Of a DNA stretch of 13,946 nt, positions 1-6,937 are shown in pieces. The translations under genes and the position numbers were made by a program. The notes beneath the pieces were generated by a model. It saw only the letters and a list, made by a program, of their open reading frames with translations. It was not told the DNA's origin and made no database searches. Origin of the DNA: Desulfobacterales bacterium (lineage in GTDB: Bacteria; Desulfobacterota; Desulfobacteria; Desulfobacterales; Desulfobacteraceae); contig JAKSBB010000880.1 of assembly GCA_022361315.1 (NCBI GenBank), forward strand, positions 1 to 13,946. The letters run 5' to 3'. Position 1 is the first letter of the stretch, and each line of letters starts with the position of its first letter.

Positions 1-618
1 GTGGGTATGATGCCCGAGCTGCCCGAACTCATGGAGCAGGAACAAAAGGGCGGAGTGAAATGGAAGCTTCTGCCGAGAATTGAAAAACTCCAGGACGGCA
101 TTTCCTGCATTGAATGGTGTAAAAAACCCGTTATTGCAGCCATCCACGGCCATTGTATCGGCGCCGGCCTTGATATGGCGACGGCCTGCGATATCCGGCT
201 GTGTTCTGAAGATGCCAGCTTTTGCCTCAAGGAAGCGGCCGTGGGATTTGTGGCAGACGTCGGGGTACTCCAGAGAATTCCCTTGATTGTGGGGCAGGGC
301 CATGCCAGGGAACTTGCCTATTCCGCCAAAACCATATCTGCCCAACGGGCCAGGGAGATTCTCCTGATCAACGAGATTTTCGACACCAGGGAGGCCTTGT
401 TTGAAGGGGCTCAAGCCCTGGCGGAAGAAATAGCAGCCAATTCTCCCCTGGCGGTTCAGGCCTCAAAGGATGTTCTGAACTACGGTGTGGGCAAAGGCGT
501 TGACGACGGGTTGAATTACGTGGCCTCCATCAGTGCCAATATCATTCCGTCCAACGACCTTATGGAGGCGGTCACCGCATTCATGGAAAAGCGGGCACCC
601 AAGTTCACGGGGAAATAG
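1..618 (+). CDS. Enoyl-CoA hydratase/isomerase family protein, dienoyl-CoA isomerase-like (5' partial)
   Basis: Crotonase-fold enzyme of fatty-acyl or aromatic-acyl CoA metabolism. The closest pattern I recognise is delta3,5-delta2,4-dienoyl-CoA isomerase (mammalian ECH1), which shifts conjugated double bonds during beta-oxidation of unsaturated acyl-CoAs. Visible residues, counted from position 1: the oxyanion-hole segment HGHCIGAGLD (49-58) and KEAAVGFVADVG (77-88). Asp58, Glu78 and Asp86 have the same spacing (20 and 8 residues) as the ECH1 triad Asp176/Glu196/Asp204. The C-terminus SPLAVQASK and the final MEKRAPKF are typical of the family. Only 205 codons are present against about 260-275 usual. 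The N-terminal CoA-binding strands lie upstream of the window, so the GTG at position 1 is probably an internal Val codon. The gene converges on the chemoreceptor gene with 27 bp between stops. Exact substrate is uncertain. Confidence 0.85.
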   Translation: MGMMPELPELMEQEQKGGVKWKLLPRIEKLQDGISCIEWCKKPVIAAIHGHCIGAGLDMATACDIRLCSEDASFCLKEAAVGFVADVGVLQRIPLIVGQGHARELAYSAKTISAQRAREILLINEIFDTREALFEGAQALAEEIAANSPLAVQASKDVLNYGVGKGVDDGLNYVASISANIIPSNDLMEAVTAFMEKRAPKFTGK

Positions 619-640
619 AGGGGCAACTCCCCTAACCTCT
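619..640. terminator. Weak hairpin between convergent genes
   Basis: AGGGG (619-623) and CCCCT (629-633) form a 5-bp GC-rich stem with a CAACT loop, directly after the crotonase stop codon and before the convergent chemoreceptor stop. No clean U-tract follows on the plus strand (AACCTCTTTG), so intrinsic termination is only a possibility. The location between two convergent stops is the main support. Confidence 0.25.
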
Positions 641-645
641 TTGTG

Positions 646-2349
646 CTAAACCTTGAACCTGCCGACCATCTCCTGAAGGCTTTGACCGAAGTCGTTGAGA
701 TGACCGACACTGTCGCTGACCTCTCCGGCGCTTTCGTTCACCGCCCTGGCATTGGCATCCACACCGGCAATGTCCTCGGCAATCCCCAGGGCAGTCTCGG
801 CTGAAGCGGAAATATTTTCATGGGTTTCCCTGATGCCCACGGCTGCTTGGGATATGTTTTTAGACATCTCCCCGGAGGTGATGGACTGCTCTTCTATGGC
901 GGCGGAGATGGATGAGACAAGTCCGTCCACCTCGGAAATAACCGAAGAGATCTGGCCGATCTCATCCACAGTTCCGCTGGAGGACTGCTGCACCTTTGAG
1001 ATGCGGCGGCTGATATCCTCAGCCGCCTGTGCGGTCTGGTCCGCCAGATCCTTAATCTCATTGGCCACCACGGCAAATCCCTTTCCGGCCTCGCCGGCCC
1101 GGGCCGCCTCGATGGTGGCATTCAGCGCCAGTAGATTGGTCTGGCCGGAAATCTCCGAAATCACGGCAGTGACCTGCCCGATCTCCCTGGCATCTGTCCC
1201 CAGTTCATCCACTTTGACGGATGCGTGCTTTGCCTTTGAAACGGCACTGGCCGCAATATCCTTGGCTTCGCCGGTACTCTTTGCGATTTCATTGACCGTG
1301 GCATTCATCTCCTCCATGGCAGCGGAAACCATATCCAGATTGGCAGAGGATTGCTCAGACCCTTCTGCGACGGTCTTCAGCCGCTCACTCATATCCTGCG
1401 CCGCACCGGCCACAGCCCCGGAGCGTTCCGACATTTCCCCGGCACCGGACTCAAGGTCGCCTGCAACCTTGGAAAGGCCTGTAGCCGTGCGGGTCAGCGT
1501 GGCCACCCCCGATGCAATACTGCGAAACATCTGGGCCAGGTCCCCCACCATTTCATTGATTGCTTTGACCATCATCCCGATCTCATCCTTCTGCGCAATT
1601 TTAAGGGAATGGGTGAAATCCCCCTTGGCCACTGCATGAACAAACAGATCCGCCTGTTTAATTGGCCCTGCGATCTTACCTGAAACAAGAAACCCCAAAA
1701 CGCCGGCCACGGCAAGACCGGCCAGGGTGGCCGTCCAAATCAGGGTTCCGGCCCTCTTTTTTTCCGATTTCACCTCTGCTTCGGCTGCTGAAATCAAGGT
1801 TTGGGTGATATTCACGACTTCATCCAGGCGGGCATTGAGATGGTTGCCCTTTTCGATGGTGGTGTCGTCTATGGTATCCAGCAGATCATAATCGTAAGGC
1901 TCTGCAGATAATTGTTTTTTCATCTGGTCATAGGCAATTTCAAAACTGGGCAGAATGTCCTTTTCATAGGCCGTCCCGGACATCTGGACGATTTGTCGCA
2001 ACCCCTCGTCTTTTGCAGGAAAAATGGTTTTGGAATCGTGAACCGCGCCGGTTAAAATCGCGTCTTTATAGAAGTTGAACTCTTTTACATTGGCCTCATG
2101 GGTCTTCCAGATGGCATCCAATTGGTCGGTATCCAAAGCTGCCATGAGCTTCATCACCACCATGATATCCTGGCTGAGAACAAGCTTCATATTTGTGGCC
2201 GCATCAATGAGAGGGGCGGATTCGATTACGGTGTTGAACTTCACCTCCAGACTTTTCATTCCCCTGTAGCTGATCAGGCTCACCACCGCCGTAATGGAAG
2301 CAATTAGAAGAAATCCCGTCATTAGTTTCCCGCGAAGTGTTTTGAGCAT
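646..2349 (-). CDS. Methyl-accepting chemotaxis protein
   Basis: Membrane chemoreceptor that controls CheA/CheW signalling. Counted from the chosen ATG (567 aa): TM1 about 10-28, a helical periplasmic sensor domain about 30-200, TM2 about 202-224, HAMP about 225-278, then a long coiled-coil signalling domain. The cytoplasmic tip (about 399-429) has the conserved QTNLLALNA and [17 protein letters not shown] segments that contact CheA and CheW. The C-terminus ends in VGRFKV, with no CheR-binding NWETF-type pentapeptide. Start choice: an upstream in-frame ATG at 2382 has no Shine-Dalgarno, whereas the ATG at 2349 lies 8 nt behind GGGGAGGGG. The gene has its own promoter at 2405-2433, so it appears to be transcribed independently of the kinase upstream. 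The ligand cannot be told from sequence. No che or flagellar genes are in the window. Confidence 0.95.
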   Translation of the reverse strand: MLKTLRGKLMTGFLLIASITAVVSLISYRGMKSLEVKFNTVIESAPLIDAATNMKLVLSQDIMVVMKLMAALDTDQLDAIWKTHEANVKEFNFYKDAILTGAVHDSKTIFPAKDEGLRQIVQMSGTAYEKDILPSFEIAYDQMKKQLSAEPYDYDLLDTIDDTTIEKGNHLNARLDEVVNITQTLISAAEAEVKSEKKRAGTLIWTATLAGLAVAGVLGFLVSGKIAGPIKQADLFVHAVAKGDFTHSLKIAQKDEIGMMVKAINEMVGDLAQMFRSIASGVATLTRTATGLSKVAGDLESGAGEMSERSGAVAGAAQDMSERLKTVAEGSEQSSANLDMVSAAMEEMNATVNEIAKSTGEAKDIAASAVSKAKHASVKVDELGTDAREIGQVTAVISEISGQTNLLALNATIEAARAGEAGKGFAVVANEIKDLADQTAQAAEDISRRISKVQQSSSGTVDEIGQISSVISEVDGLVSSISAAIEEQSITSGEMSKNISQAAVGIRETHENISASAETALGIAEDIAGVDANARAVNESAGEVSDSVGHLNDFGQSLQEMVGRFKV

Positions 2350-2357
2350 ACCCGTCA

Positions 2358-2366
2358 CCCCTCCCC
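2358..2366 (-). promoter_or_regulatory. Ribosome binding site that fixes the chemoreceptor start
   Basis: On the minus strand GGGGAGGGG sits 8 nt upstream of the ATG at 2349. The alternative ATG at 2382 is preceded by the A/T-rich GTAAAAACTAA with no purine-rich SD match, so the shorter protein is preferred. Confidence 0.7.
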
Positions 2367-2404
2367 ATTCAATGAATCCCATTTAGTTTTTACAAACGAC
2401 ACCA

Positions 2405-2433
2405 TTCATACGAAGGGACAATGTGAATGTCAA
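2405..2433 (-). promoter_or_regulatory. Sigma70-type promoter for the chemoreceptor gene
   Basis: On the minus strand a perfect -35 TTGACA (2428-2433) is followed by exactly 17 bp and a -10 TATGAA (2405-2410, 4 of 6 matches). The predicted start of transcription near 2398 gives a leader of about 49 nt to the ATG at 2349. The rest of the 2350-2518 gap holds only a weak imperfect dyad (CTGA and TCAG arms at 2455-2469) and no convincing terminator for the kinase gene. Confidence 0.65.
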
Positions 2434-2518
2434 GAAATTGTACTAGAAAAGCGACTGAATCGTAATCAGCGTTGAACAGAAGAATAGGGAAACGACTACA
2501 AAGATATATGCCAAACTT

Positions 2519-5380
2519 CTATTTCAGCATTTTCTGATAATCCAGGGTCTGTCTGATGGCTGCGGACAACTCCCTGAGCCTAACCGGTTTCATCAGGAGA
2601 TCTCTGAATCCCAACTCCAAAGCCCTTTCCCTGCCGATGGACTCGCTGTATCCCGTGAGGAGAATGATGGGCAGATCCGGACGGATTTCCAGCAATTTAC
2701 CGGCGAGGATATCCCCTGTCATCTCAGGCATGCTCATATCCGTTGCCACAAGATCAAAACGATCGGGGGACGCAGTAAAGACTTCCAGGGCCTCTTTTCC
2801 GGACAACCGGCTGGTCACCCGGTAGCCTAAGAGTTCTAAAATCTGGCGTTCCACATTAATGACGGTTTTTTGATCATCCACAAGAAGAATACGTTCACTT
2901 CCCTTTCTGACTCTGGCGGGTCCTGCGGCGGTTGGCTTCGCCTGCTCCCCTTCCTCAGCCGCAGGGAGAAACACCTTAAAACAGCTTCCCTGCCCCGGCA
3001 GACTTTCCACATGGATACCGCCCCCGTGATTCTGAACAATCCCCTTGATCACGGCAAGCCCCAGACCGGTACCTTTTCCCTCCGGTTTGGTTGTGAAGTA
3101 GGGATCAAATATTCTGTCCATGGCATCCGAAGATATGCCCACACCGGTGTCCGTCACCGAATAACAGATATAGTGTCCCGGTGTAAGGTCCATTTCTTCC
3201 AGAAGCGCCTCTTCCACAAGTTCCCTGTGTGCCAAACCAACCGTCAACCTGCCGCCGTTCTCTTCCATGGCGTGAAAGGCGTTGGTCATGAGATTCAGGG
3301 CCACCTGATGAATCTGGGTGGAATCCGCAGACACCGGTGGACAGGAGTTATCAATTTCCCTTTCGATGACTATGGACTTCGGCAGTGACGACGCCATAAG
3401 ATTACAGGCTTCCTCAATGATCTCAGTCAGGCTGACCAGGGCCAGCTTATGATTTTCCTGAAAACTGAAGGCCAGAATCTGCCGGACCAGATCCCTGGCC
3501 CGTTCCCCTGCGGATATGATGCCTTCAGCGTGAATCTCGGCTTCTGTATTCCCGTCCAGTTCGGTCTGCAGCAATTCGGCATGCCCGATGATGCCGGAAA
3601 GAATATTGTTGAAATCGTGGGCGATGCCACCGGCCAGCGTACCGATCGCTTCAACCTTCTGGGCCTGCTGAAGCTGTTGCCAGATGGCCAGCTTTTCTCT
3701 TTCACTCCGGCGGCGCAGGGAAATATCCCGGATGACCGCGATGGCATATTGCTTATCCTCCAGGGTAATCCCGACCATGGAGACCTCTGCCGGCACCTCC
3801 TTGCCACTTCGAGCCCGGATCATAAGTTCAACGGTTTTCAGGGGAACAAAGGGATAGGTCCCCTTGAACAGGGTGTAAAGGGTGACATCGGCGTCGTCGA
3901 ACTGGCGCTGAAAAGGCGTAAGTTCTCTGATATGCCTGCCCACCGCCTCACGGGCCCCAAACCCGAACAGGTCACCGGCAGCCGAATTCCAGAAGGCAAC
4001 CCGTCCGCTGCCGTCCACCATCACGATGGCTTCGTTTGCCGTTTCCGTAATGGCCCTGTGGATGGCCTCTTTTTCCTTGAGTTCCCTTTCGTAGGTCATC
4101 ACTGCGTTTTTCATCTCATCGAAGCTGTTGGCGGTGCGCTGAATTTCCTTGAATACCGAAAATATTCTGGGCCGGCTGGACCAGTCGTTCTTTTTGATTC
4201 GACGTGCCTGCCTGTCCAGAGCGGAGATGGGGCGGGTAATCTTTCCGGCCACATAGAGACCGCATACCGTGGCCAATATCGATGCTGCCAGTGTCAGCAG
4301 AAGCGTCCGGCGTTGATTGGCCAGAATGGCACCCAGATAATCATCTTCAGGAATGTACACCCCCACCATCCAGAAAATTTTATCTGCCTTCACCCGTGTA
4401 AACATGGTGTAATAGGTTTTCTCTCCGGCCTCAAATGAGGCAAATGCCGGCCTGATTTCTTCAATGGTTCCTTCAGTGGTGCCGTCAGATGAACGAACGC
4501 TTTCCAGGCGGTCTTTCACAGCCTCGTAAGCCAGGCTGCAGACCGCGTTTTCCAGTTCATCCAGTTTGGGCAGACGAACAGACTTCTCCCCCGCCTGTTC
4601 CCGGTACCGGAGGCGCGTCACATCGGGAAAGGCGATGACGTCCTCATTTTGGTTAATGATGAAGGCCAACCCTGTTTTTCCCACCCTCAGCTTGCCCACA
4701 AATTCCGAAAGTACGTCAAGTTCGATATCAACGCCAACAACTCCCTGCAGTTTCCCCTCATTATCATAAAGGGGGCCGGCACTGGTAATACCGGGTTTCT
4801 GGGACGAGAAAAAAATGTAGGGATCTGTCCAGATGATGCTCTTTTCCCTGGTGGCCTTGATGTACCAGGGACGTTTTCTGGGGTCATAGGTATCCTGAAA
4901 ATCCGTCTTTTCAGCCAAGACCTGCTTATTTTTATCCCGCCAGGTAAACCGGGTGATTTTTCGCCCGGTGTCGTCGTATTCAATTTGTTTATACCGAAAT
5001 GCTCCTTTATCCGGGTCCGCCTCTCTGTTGACATAGTAGAAGTGGCCGGAGGGGGTGGCAAAGTATATGCCTGCAAATTGGGAATAGATCTCCAGTTGGT
5101 CGTAAAAATATCGCTCCAGTTTCTCTATTCTCTGTTCATCCGTACTGACGATATCTGACCGGATCAGGCGTTCCGTGAGGTGGGCTGCCCCGCGGGCAAC
5201 GCCGAAATAATTCCGGGTCTCTTCAAGGGTGAGGTCAATGATGTTTTCCATGATGTCACGGGTATGCCCGAGCATCACTTTCTTGGACGATACGATGGTA
5301 AAGGGCATGATAAACATCTGGGTGCCCCAGATCAAAAGGATACACCCCAGAATAACTGCCCAGCGTATGGATAGTTTCAA
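2519..5380 (-). CDS. Cache-HAMP-PAS hybrid sensor histidine kinase with C-terminal receiver
   Basis: Inner-membrane hybrid sensor kinase of 953 aa. Order: TM1 about 7-28; periplasmic double Cache (dCache_1) about 35-355 with YDPRKRPWY at 165-173 and GVVGVDIEL at 213-221; TM2 about 358-379; HAMP-like linker 380-435; PAS about 440-555 (VDGSGRVAFWNSAAGDLFG); HisKA with phosphoacceptor His588 in GGIAHDFNN; HATPase_c with N-box Asn700, G1 DTGVGIS (744-750), FTTK (762-765) and G2 GKGTGLGLA (768-776); receiver about 830-950 with Asp835/Asp836, phosphoacceptor Asp881, Thr909 and Lys931. All catalytic residues are intact. No HPt domain and no separate response regulator are in the window, so the output partner is unknown. 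The gene diverges from the metY operon across 234 bp. The start is TTG, chosen because of a strong SD; the first in-frame ATG is at residue 22, inside TM1. Confidence 0.93.
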   Translation of the reverse strand: MKLSIRWAVILGCILLIWGTQMFIMPFTIVSSKKVMLGHTRDIMENIIDLTLEETRNYFGVARGAAHLTERLIRSDIVSTDEQRIEKLERYFYDQLEIYSQFAGIYFATPSGHFYYVNREADPDKGAFRYKQIEYDDTGRKITRFTWRDKNKQVLAEKTDFQDTYDPRKRPWYIKATREKSIIWTDPYIFFSSQKPGITSAGPLYDNEGKLQGVVGVDIELDVLSEFVGKLRVGKTGLAFIINQNEDVIAFPDVTRLRYREQAGEKSVRLPKLDELENAVCSLAYEAVKDRLESVRSSDGTTEGTIEEIRPAFASFEAGEKTYYTMFTRVKADKIFWMVGVYIPEDDYLGAILANQRRTLLLTLAASILATVCGLYVAGKITRPISALDRQARRIKKNDWSSRPRIFSVFKEIQRTANSFDEMKNAVMTYERELKEKEAIHRAITETANEAIVMVDGSGRVAFWNSAAGDLFGFGAREAVGRHIRELTPFQRQFDDADVTLYTLFKGTYPFVPLKTVELMIRARSGKEVPAEVSMVGITLEDKQYAIAVIRDISLRRRSEREKLAIWQQLQQAQKVEAIGTLAGGIAHDFNNILSGIIGHAELLQTELDGNTEAEIHAEGIISAGERARDLVRQILAFSFQENHKLALVSLTEIIEEACNLMASSLPKSIVIEREIDNSCPPVSADSTQIHQVALNLMTNAFHAMEENGGRLTVGLAHRELVEEALLEEMDLTPGHYICYSVTDTGVGISSDAMDRIFDPYFTTKPEGKGTGLGLAVIKGIVQNHGGGIHVESLPGQGSCFKVFLPAAEEGEQAKPTAAGPARVRKGSERILLVDDQKTVINVERQILELLGYRVTSRLSGKEALEVFTASPDRFDLVATDMSMPEMTGDILAGKLLEIRPDLPIILLTGYSESIGRERALELGFRDLLMKPVRLRELSAAIRQTLDYQKMLK

Positions 5381-5384
5381 GCGG

Positions 5385-5392
5385 CCTCCTTT
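5385..5392 (-). promoter_or_regulatory. Strong ribosome binding site for the kinase's TTG start
   Basis: AAAGGAGG on the minus strand lies 4 nt upstream of the TTG at 5380-5378. The open frame downstream has no ATG before residue 22 of the first membrane helix. A strong SD combined with a weak start codon is the best reading of this N-terminus. Confidence 0.65.
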
Positions 5393-5427
5393 ACGGGATA
5401 TCGGGGCAATACATCGGGAACTTTTTC

Positions 5428-5457
5428 AGAATACATGGGCACCCCCGGGCTTGTAAA
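5428..5457 (-). promoter_or_regulatory. Candidate promoter for the hybrid kinase
   Basis: On the minus strand TTTACA (5452-5457, 5 of 6 matches) is followed by an 18-bp spacer and TATTCT (5428-5433, 4 of 6 matches). Predicted transcription start is near 5421, giving a leader of about 40 nt. The match is moderate and it is the best pair I see in the divergent region on this strand. Confidence 0.35.
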
Positions 5458-5468
5458 CCCTAAAATAC

Positions 5469-5496
5469 CCATTTTTAGATTGGCTGATAAAAATGG
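5469..5496. promoter_or_regulatory. Perfect 9-bp inverted repeat, candidate operator in the divergent region
   Basis: CCATTTTTA (5469-5477), a 10-nt spacer, then TAAAAATGG (5488-5496). The arms match perfectly and the dyad centre is at 5482.5. That is about 61 bp upstream of the predicted kinase transcription start and about 110 bp upstream of the predicted metY start. No U-tract follows on either strand, which argues against a terminator. A regulator binding site is my inference; the regulator is unknown. Confidence 0.4.
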
Positions 5497-5556
5497 CTTT
5501 GGATTCGGCGAAATCTTTGTTAGATTGTTTGCTTTTGGTTGACACATACATTGATA

Positions 5557-5585
5557 TTGACAAACAAACACCACAATGTGATATT
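5557..5585 (+). promoter_or_regulatory. Sigma70-type extended -10 promoter for the metY operon
   Basis: Perfect -35 TTGACA (5557-5562), 17-bp spacer, -10 GATATT (5580-5585, 4 of 6 matches) with an upstream TG at the extended -10 position (5577-5578). Predicted start near 5592 leaves only about 23 nt of leader before the metY ATG, which is too short for a SAM riboswitch on this transcript. A second TTGACA at 5539-5544 has no acceptable -10 at 17-18 bp. Confidence 0.55.
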
Positions 5586-5598
5586 AAAAGTTTGTTTG
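5561..5598. promoter_or_regulatory. Perfect 9-bp inverted repeat spanning the metY promoter, candidate operator
   Basis: CAAACAAAC (5561-5569) and GTTTGTTTG (5590-5598) are exact reverse complements separated by 20 nt. The left arm overlaps the last two bases of the -35, and the right arm covers the predicted transcription start. Within the spacer is a smaller palindrome CACA-A-TGTG (5572-5580). A dimeric repressor bound here would occlude RNA polymerase; this is inference. It does not resemble the E. coli MetJ box (AGACGTCT). Confidence 0.45.
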
Positions 5599-5614
5599 AA
5601 AAAAAGAGGATATC

Positions 5615-6922
5615 ATGAGCCATAACAGCGCCTTAGATCAGGATCAGGTCCCGTATCGTTTTGATACCCGGGCCATCCACAATGGGATGGAAGCAGACGG
5701 AACCACAGCTGAATCATGGGAAGGGGCCACCCTGCCGCCCATCTACCAGACAGCCGCCCATATTCACGACACGGCAGACTCACTTAGTAAAACATTTGCC
5801 GGACAGACCCAGGACCATATTTATATGCGTCTGTCCAATCCCACAAACCGGCATCTTGAAAAGAAACTGGCCGATCTGGAGTCCGGAAAGACAGCGGTGG
5901 TAACCTCCTCTGGAATGGCAGCCATCAACAACGCCTGCCTGACCCTGCTGCGGGCCGGAGATGAGTTTGTGGCCAGTTCCGCCCTGTTTATGTCCACCTT
6001 TGGGCTGTTTACCAATATCTTTAAGAAATACGGCATCACCGTCAGATTTGCCCATCCATTGAAGCCGGAAGAGGTGGCTGCCGCCATCACCGAGAAGACC
6101 CGGTTCGTCTACATGGAAAGCATCACCAATCCGGGTATGGAAGTGCCTGATATCCGGCGGATCGCAGACATTGCCCATGAAAACGGCATTCCCCTGCTCA
6201 TGGACAATACCCTGGCCTCCCCCTGGCTCTGCCGCCCCCTGGAACTGGGTGCGGATATCGTCATGCACTCCACCACCAAATATTTCAGCGGCCACGGCGC
6301 CGCCCTGGGTGGTGTTGTAGTGGACGGCGGCCGCTTCAACTGGGATACGGAAAAGTTCAGTGACTTCTCCCCCTTTTATGGCGAAGATCCTTTCCAGGCC
6401 TTCATCACCCGGATGTGGAAGGAATACCAGGTCAACTTCGGTACCACACCGGCGCCCTTTCACTCTTTCCTGACGGCCATCGGTCTCTCCACCCTCGGGG
6501 TGCGTATGGAAAAGCACATGGCCAATGCCATGGTTGTGGCCGAATTCCTAAAGGATCACCCCAAGGTAAGCTGGGTGAACTACCCGGGCTTCGGGGATCA
6601 CCCCAGCCATGACATCGCCAAAACCCAGTTCATGGACAAAGGGTTCGGCACCATGCTGACCTTTGGCCTCAGGGATCAGGAGGCCTGCTTCACCCTGATC
6701 GACAACCTGAAAATGATACTGAACCTGGCCAACCTCGGGGACTGCAAGACCCTGATTATCCATCCCTATTCCTCCCAATATGTCAACTTTCCCCAGGAAC
6801 AGAAGGACCGGCTGGCAGATCCCTGCCTGATACGGTTTTCCGTGGGTATTGAACATGCGGACGATATCTGCCGGGACCTGGACCAGGCGCTGGCAAAGAT
6901 CGATACCCAAACAGGCACCTGA
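5615..6922 (+). CDS. metY: O-acetylhomoserine sulfhydrylase (O-acetylhomoserine aminocarboxypropyltransferase)
   Basis: Cytoplasmic PLP enzyme of the Cys/Met metabolism family. It condenses O-acetylhomoserine with sulfide to form homocysteine, bypassing cystathionine. The 435-aa length fits MetY (about 425-440) better than the roughly 380-400 aa cystathionine synthases and lyases. Visible features: the neighbouring-subunit phosphate-binding Tyr70 and Arg72 in IYMRLSNPTN; SSGMAA (98-103) phosphate loop; Asp197 in LLMDNTL, which pairs with the pyridine nitrogen; and the Schiff-base Lys222 in HSTTKYFSGHG. The ATG at 5615 follows AGAGGA by 4 nt. It is the first gene of the metY-metX-metW-nadA-cyclase operon, and metX, which supplies its substrate, starts 15 bp downstream. 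Use of free sulfide would suit a sulfidogenic anaerobe. Specificity for acetyl against succinyl ester is inferred from the MetX partner. Confidence 0.93.
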   Translation: MSHNSALDQDQVPYRFDTRAIHNGMEADGTTAESWEGATLPPIYQTAAHIHDTADSLSKTFAGQTQDHIYMRLSNPTNRHLEKKLADLESGKTAVVTSSGMAAINNACLTLLRAGDEFVASSALFMSTFGLFTNIFKKYGITVRFAHPLKPEEVAAAITEKTRFVYMESITNPGMEVPDIRRIADIAHENGIPLLMDNTLASPWLCRPLELGADIVMHSTTKYFSGHGAALGGVVVDGGRFNWDTEKFSDFSPFYGEDPFQAFITRMWKEYQVNFGTTPAPFHSFLTAIGLSTLGVRMEKHMANAMVVAEFLKDHPKVSWVNYPGFGDHPSHDIAKTQFMDKGFGTMLTFGLRDQEACFTLIDNLKMILNLANLGDCKTLIIHPYSSQYVNFPQEQKDRLADPCLIRFSVGIEHADDICRDLDQALAKIDTQTGT

Positions 6923-6937
6923 ACTTAGGAAAGAGCC

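Noticed and set aside
752..1639. Long plus-strand open frame opposite the chemoreceptor gene
   Set aside because: Its Ser/Ala-rich translation mirrors the chemoreceptor coiled-coil codons. It has no SD and no recognisable domain, and the minus-strand frame encodes an unmistakable MCP.
3449..4438. 329-codon plus-strand open frame opposite the hybrid kinase
   Set aside because: Shadow of the kinase PAS/HisKA region. The minus-strand frame is intact with all kinase motifs.
5539..5544. A second TTGACA upstream of metY
   Set aside because: At 17 or 18 bp downstream the sequence is AAACAA or AACAAA, which is a poor -10. The TTGACA at 5557 gives a better pair.
5401..5614. SAM-type riboswitch upstream of metY
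   Set aside because: The predicted leader is about 23 nt, and I see no SAM-I or SAM-II core sequences in the whole intergenic region.
5780..6517. 245-codon minus-strand open frame opposite metY
   Set aside because: His/Gly/Gln-rich shadow of metY codons with no start signal.
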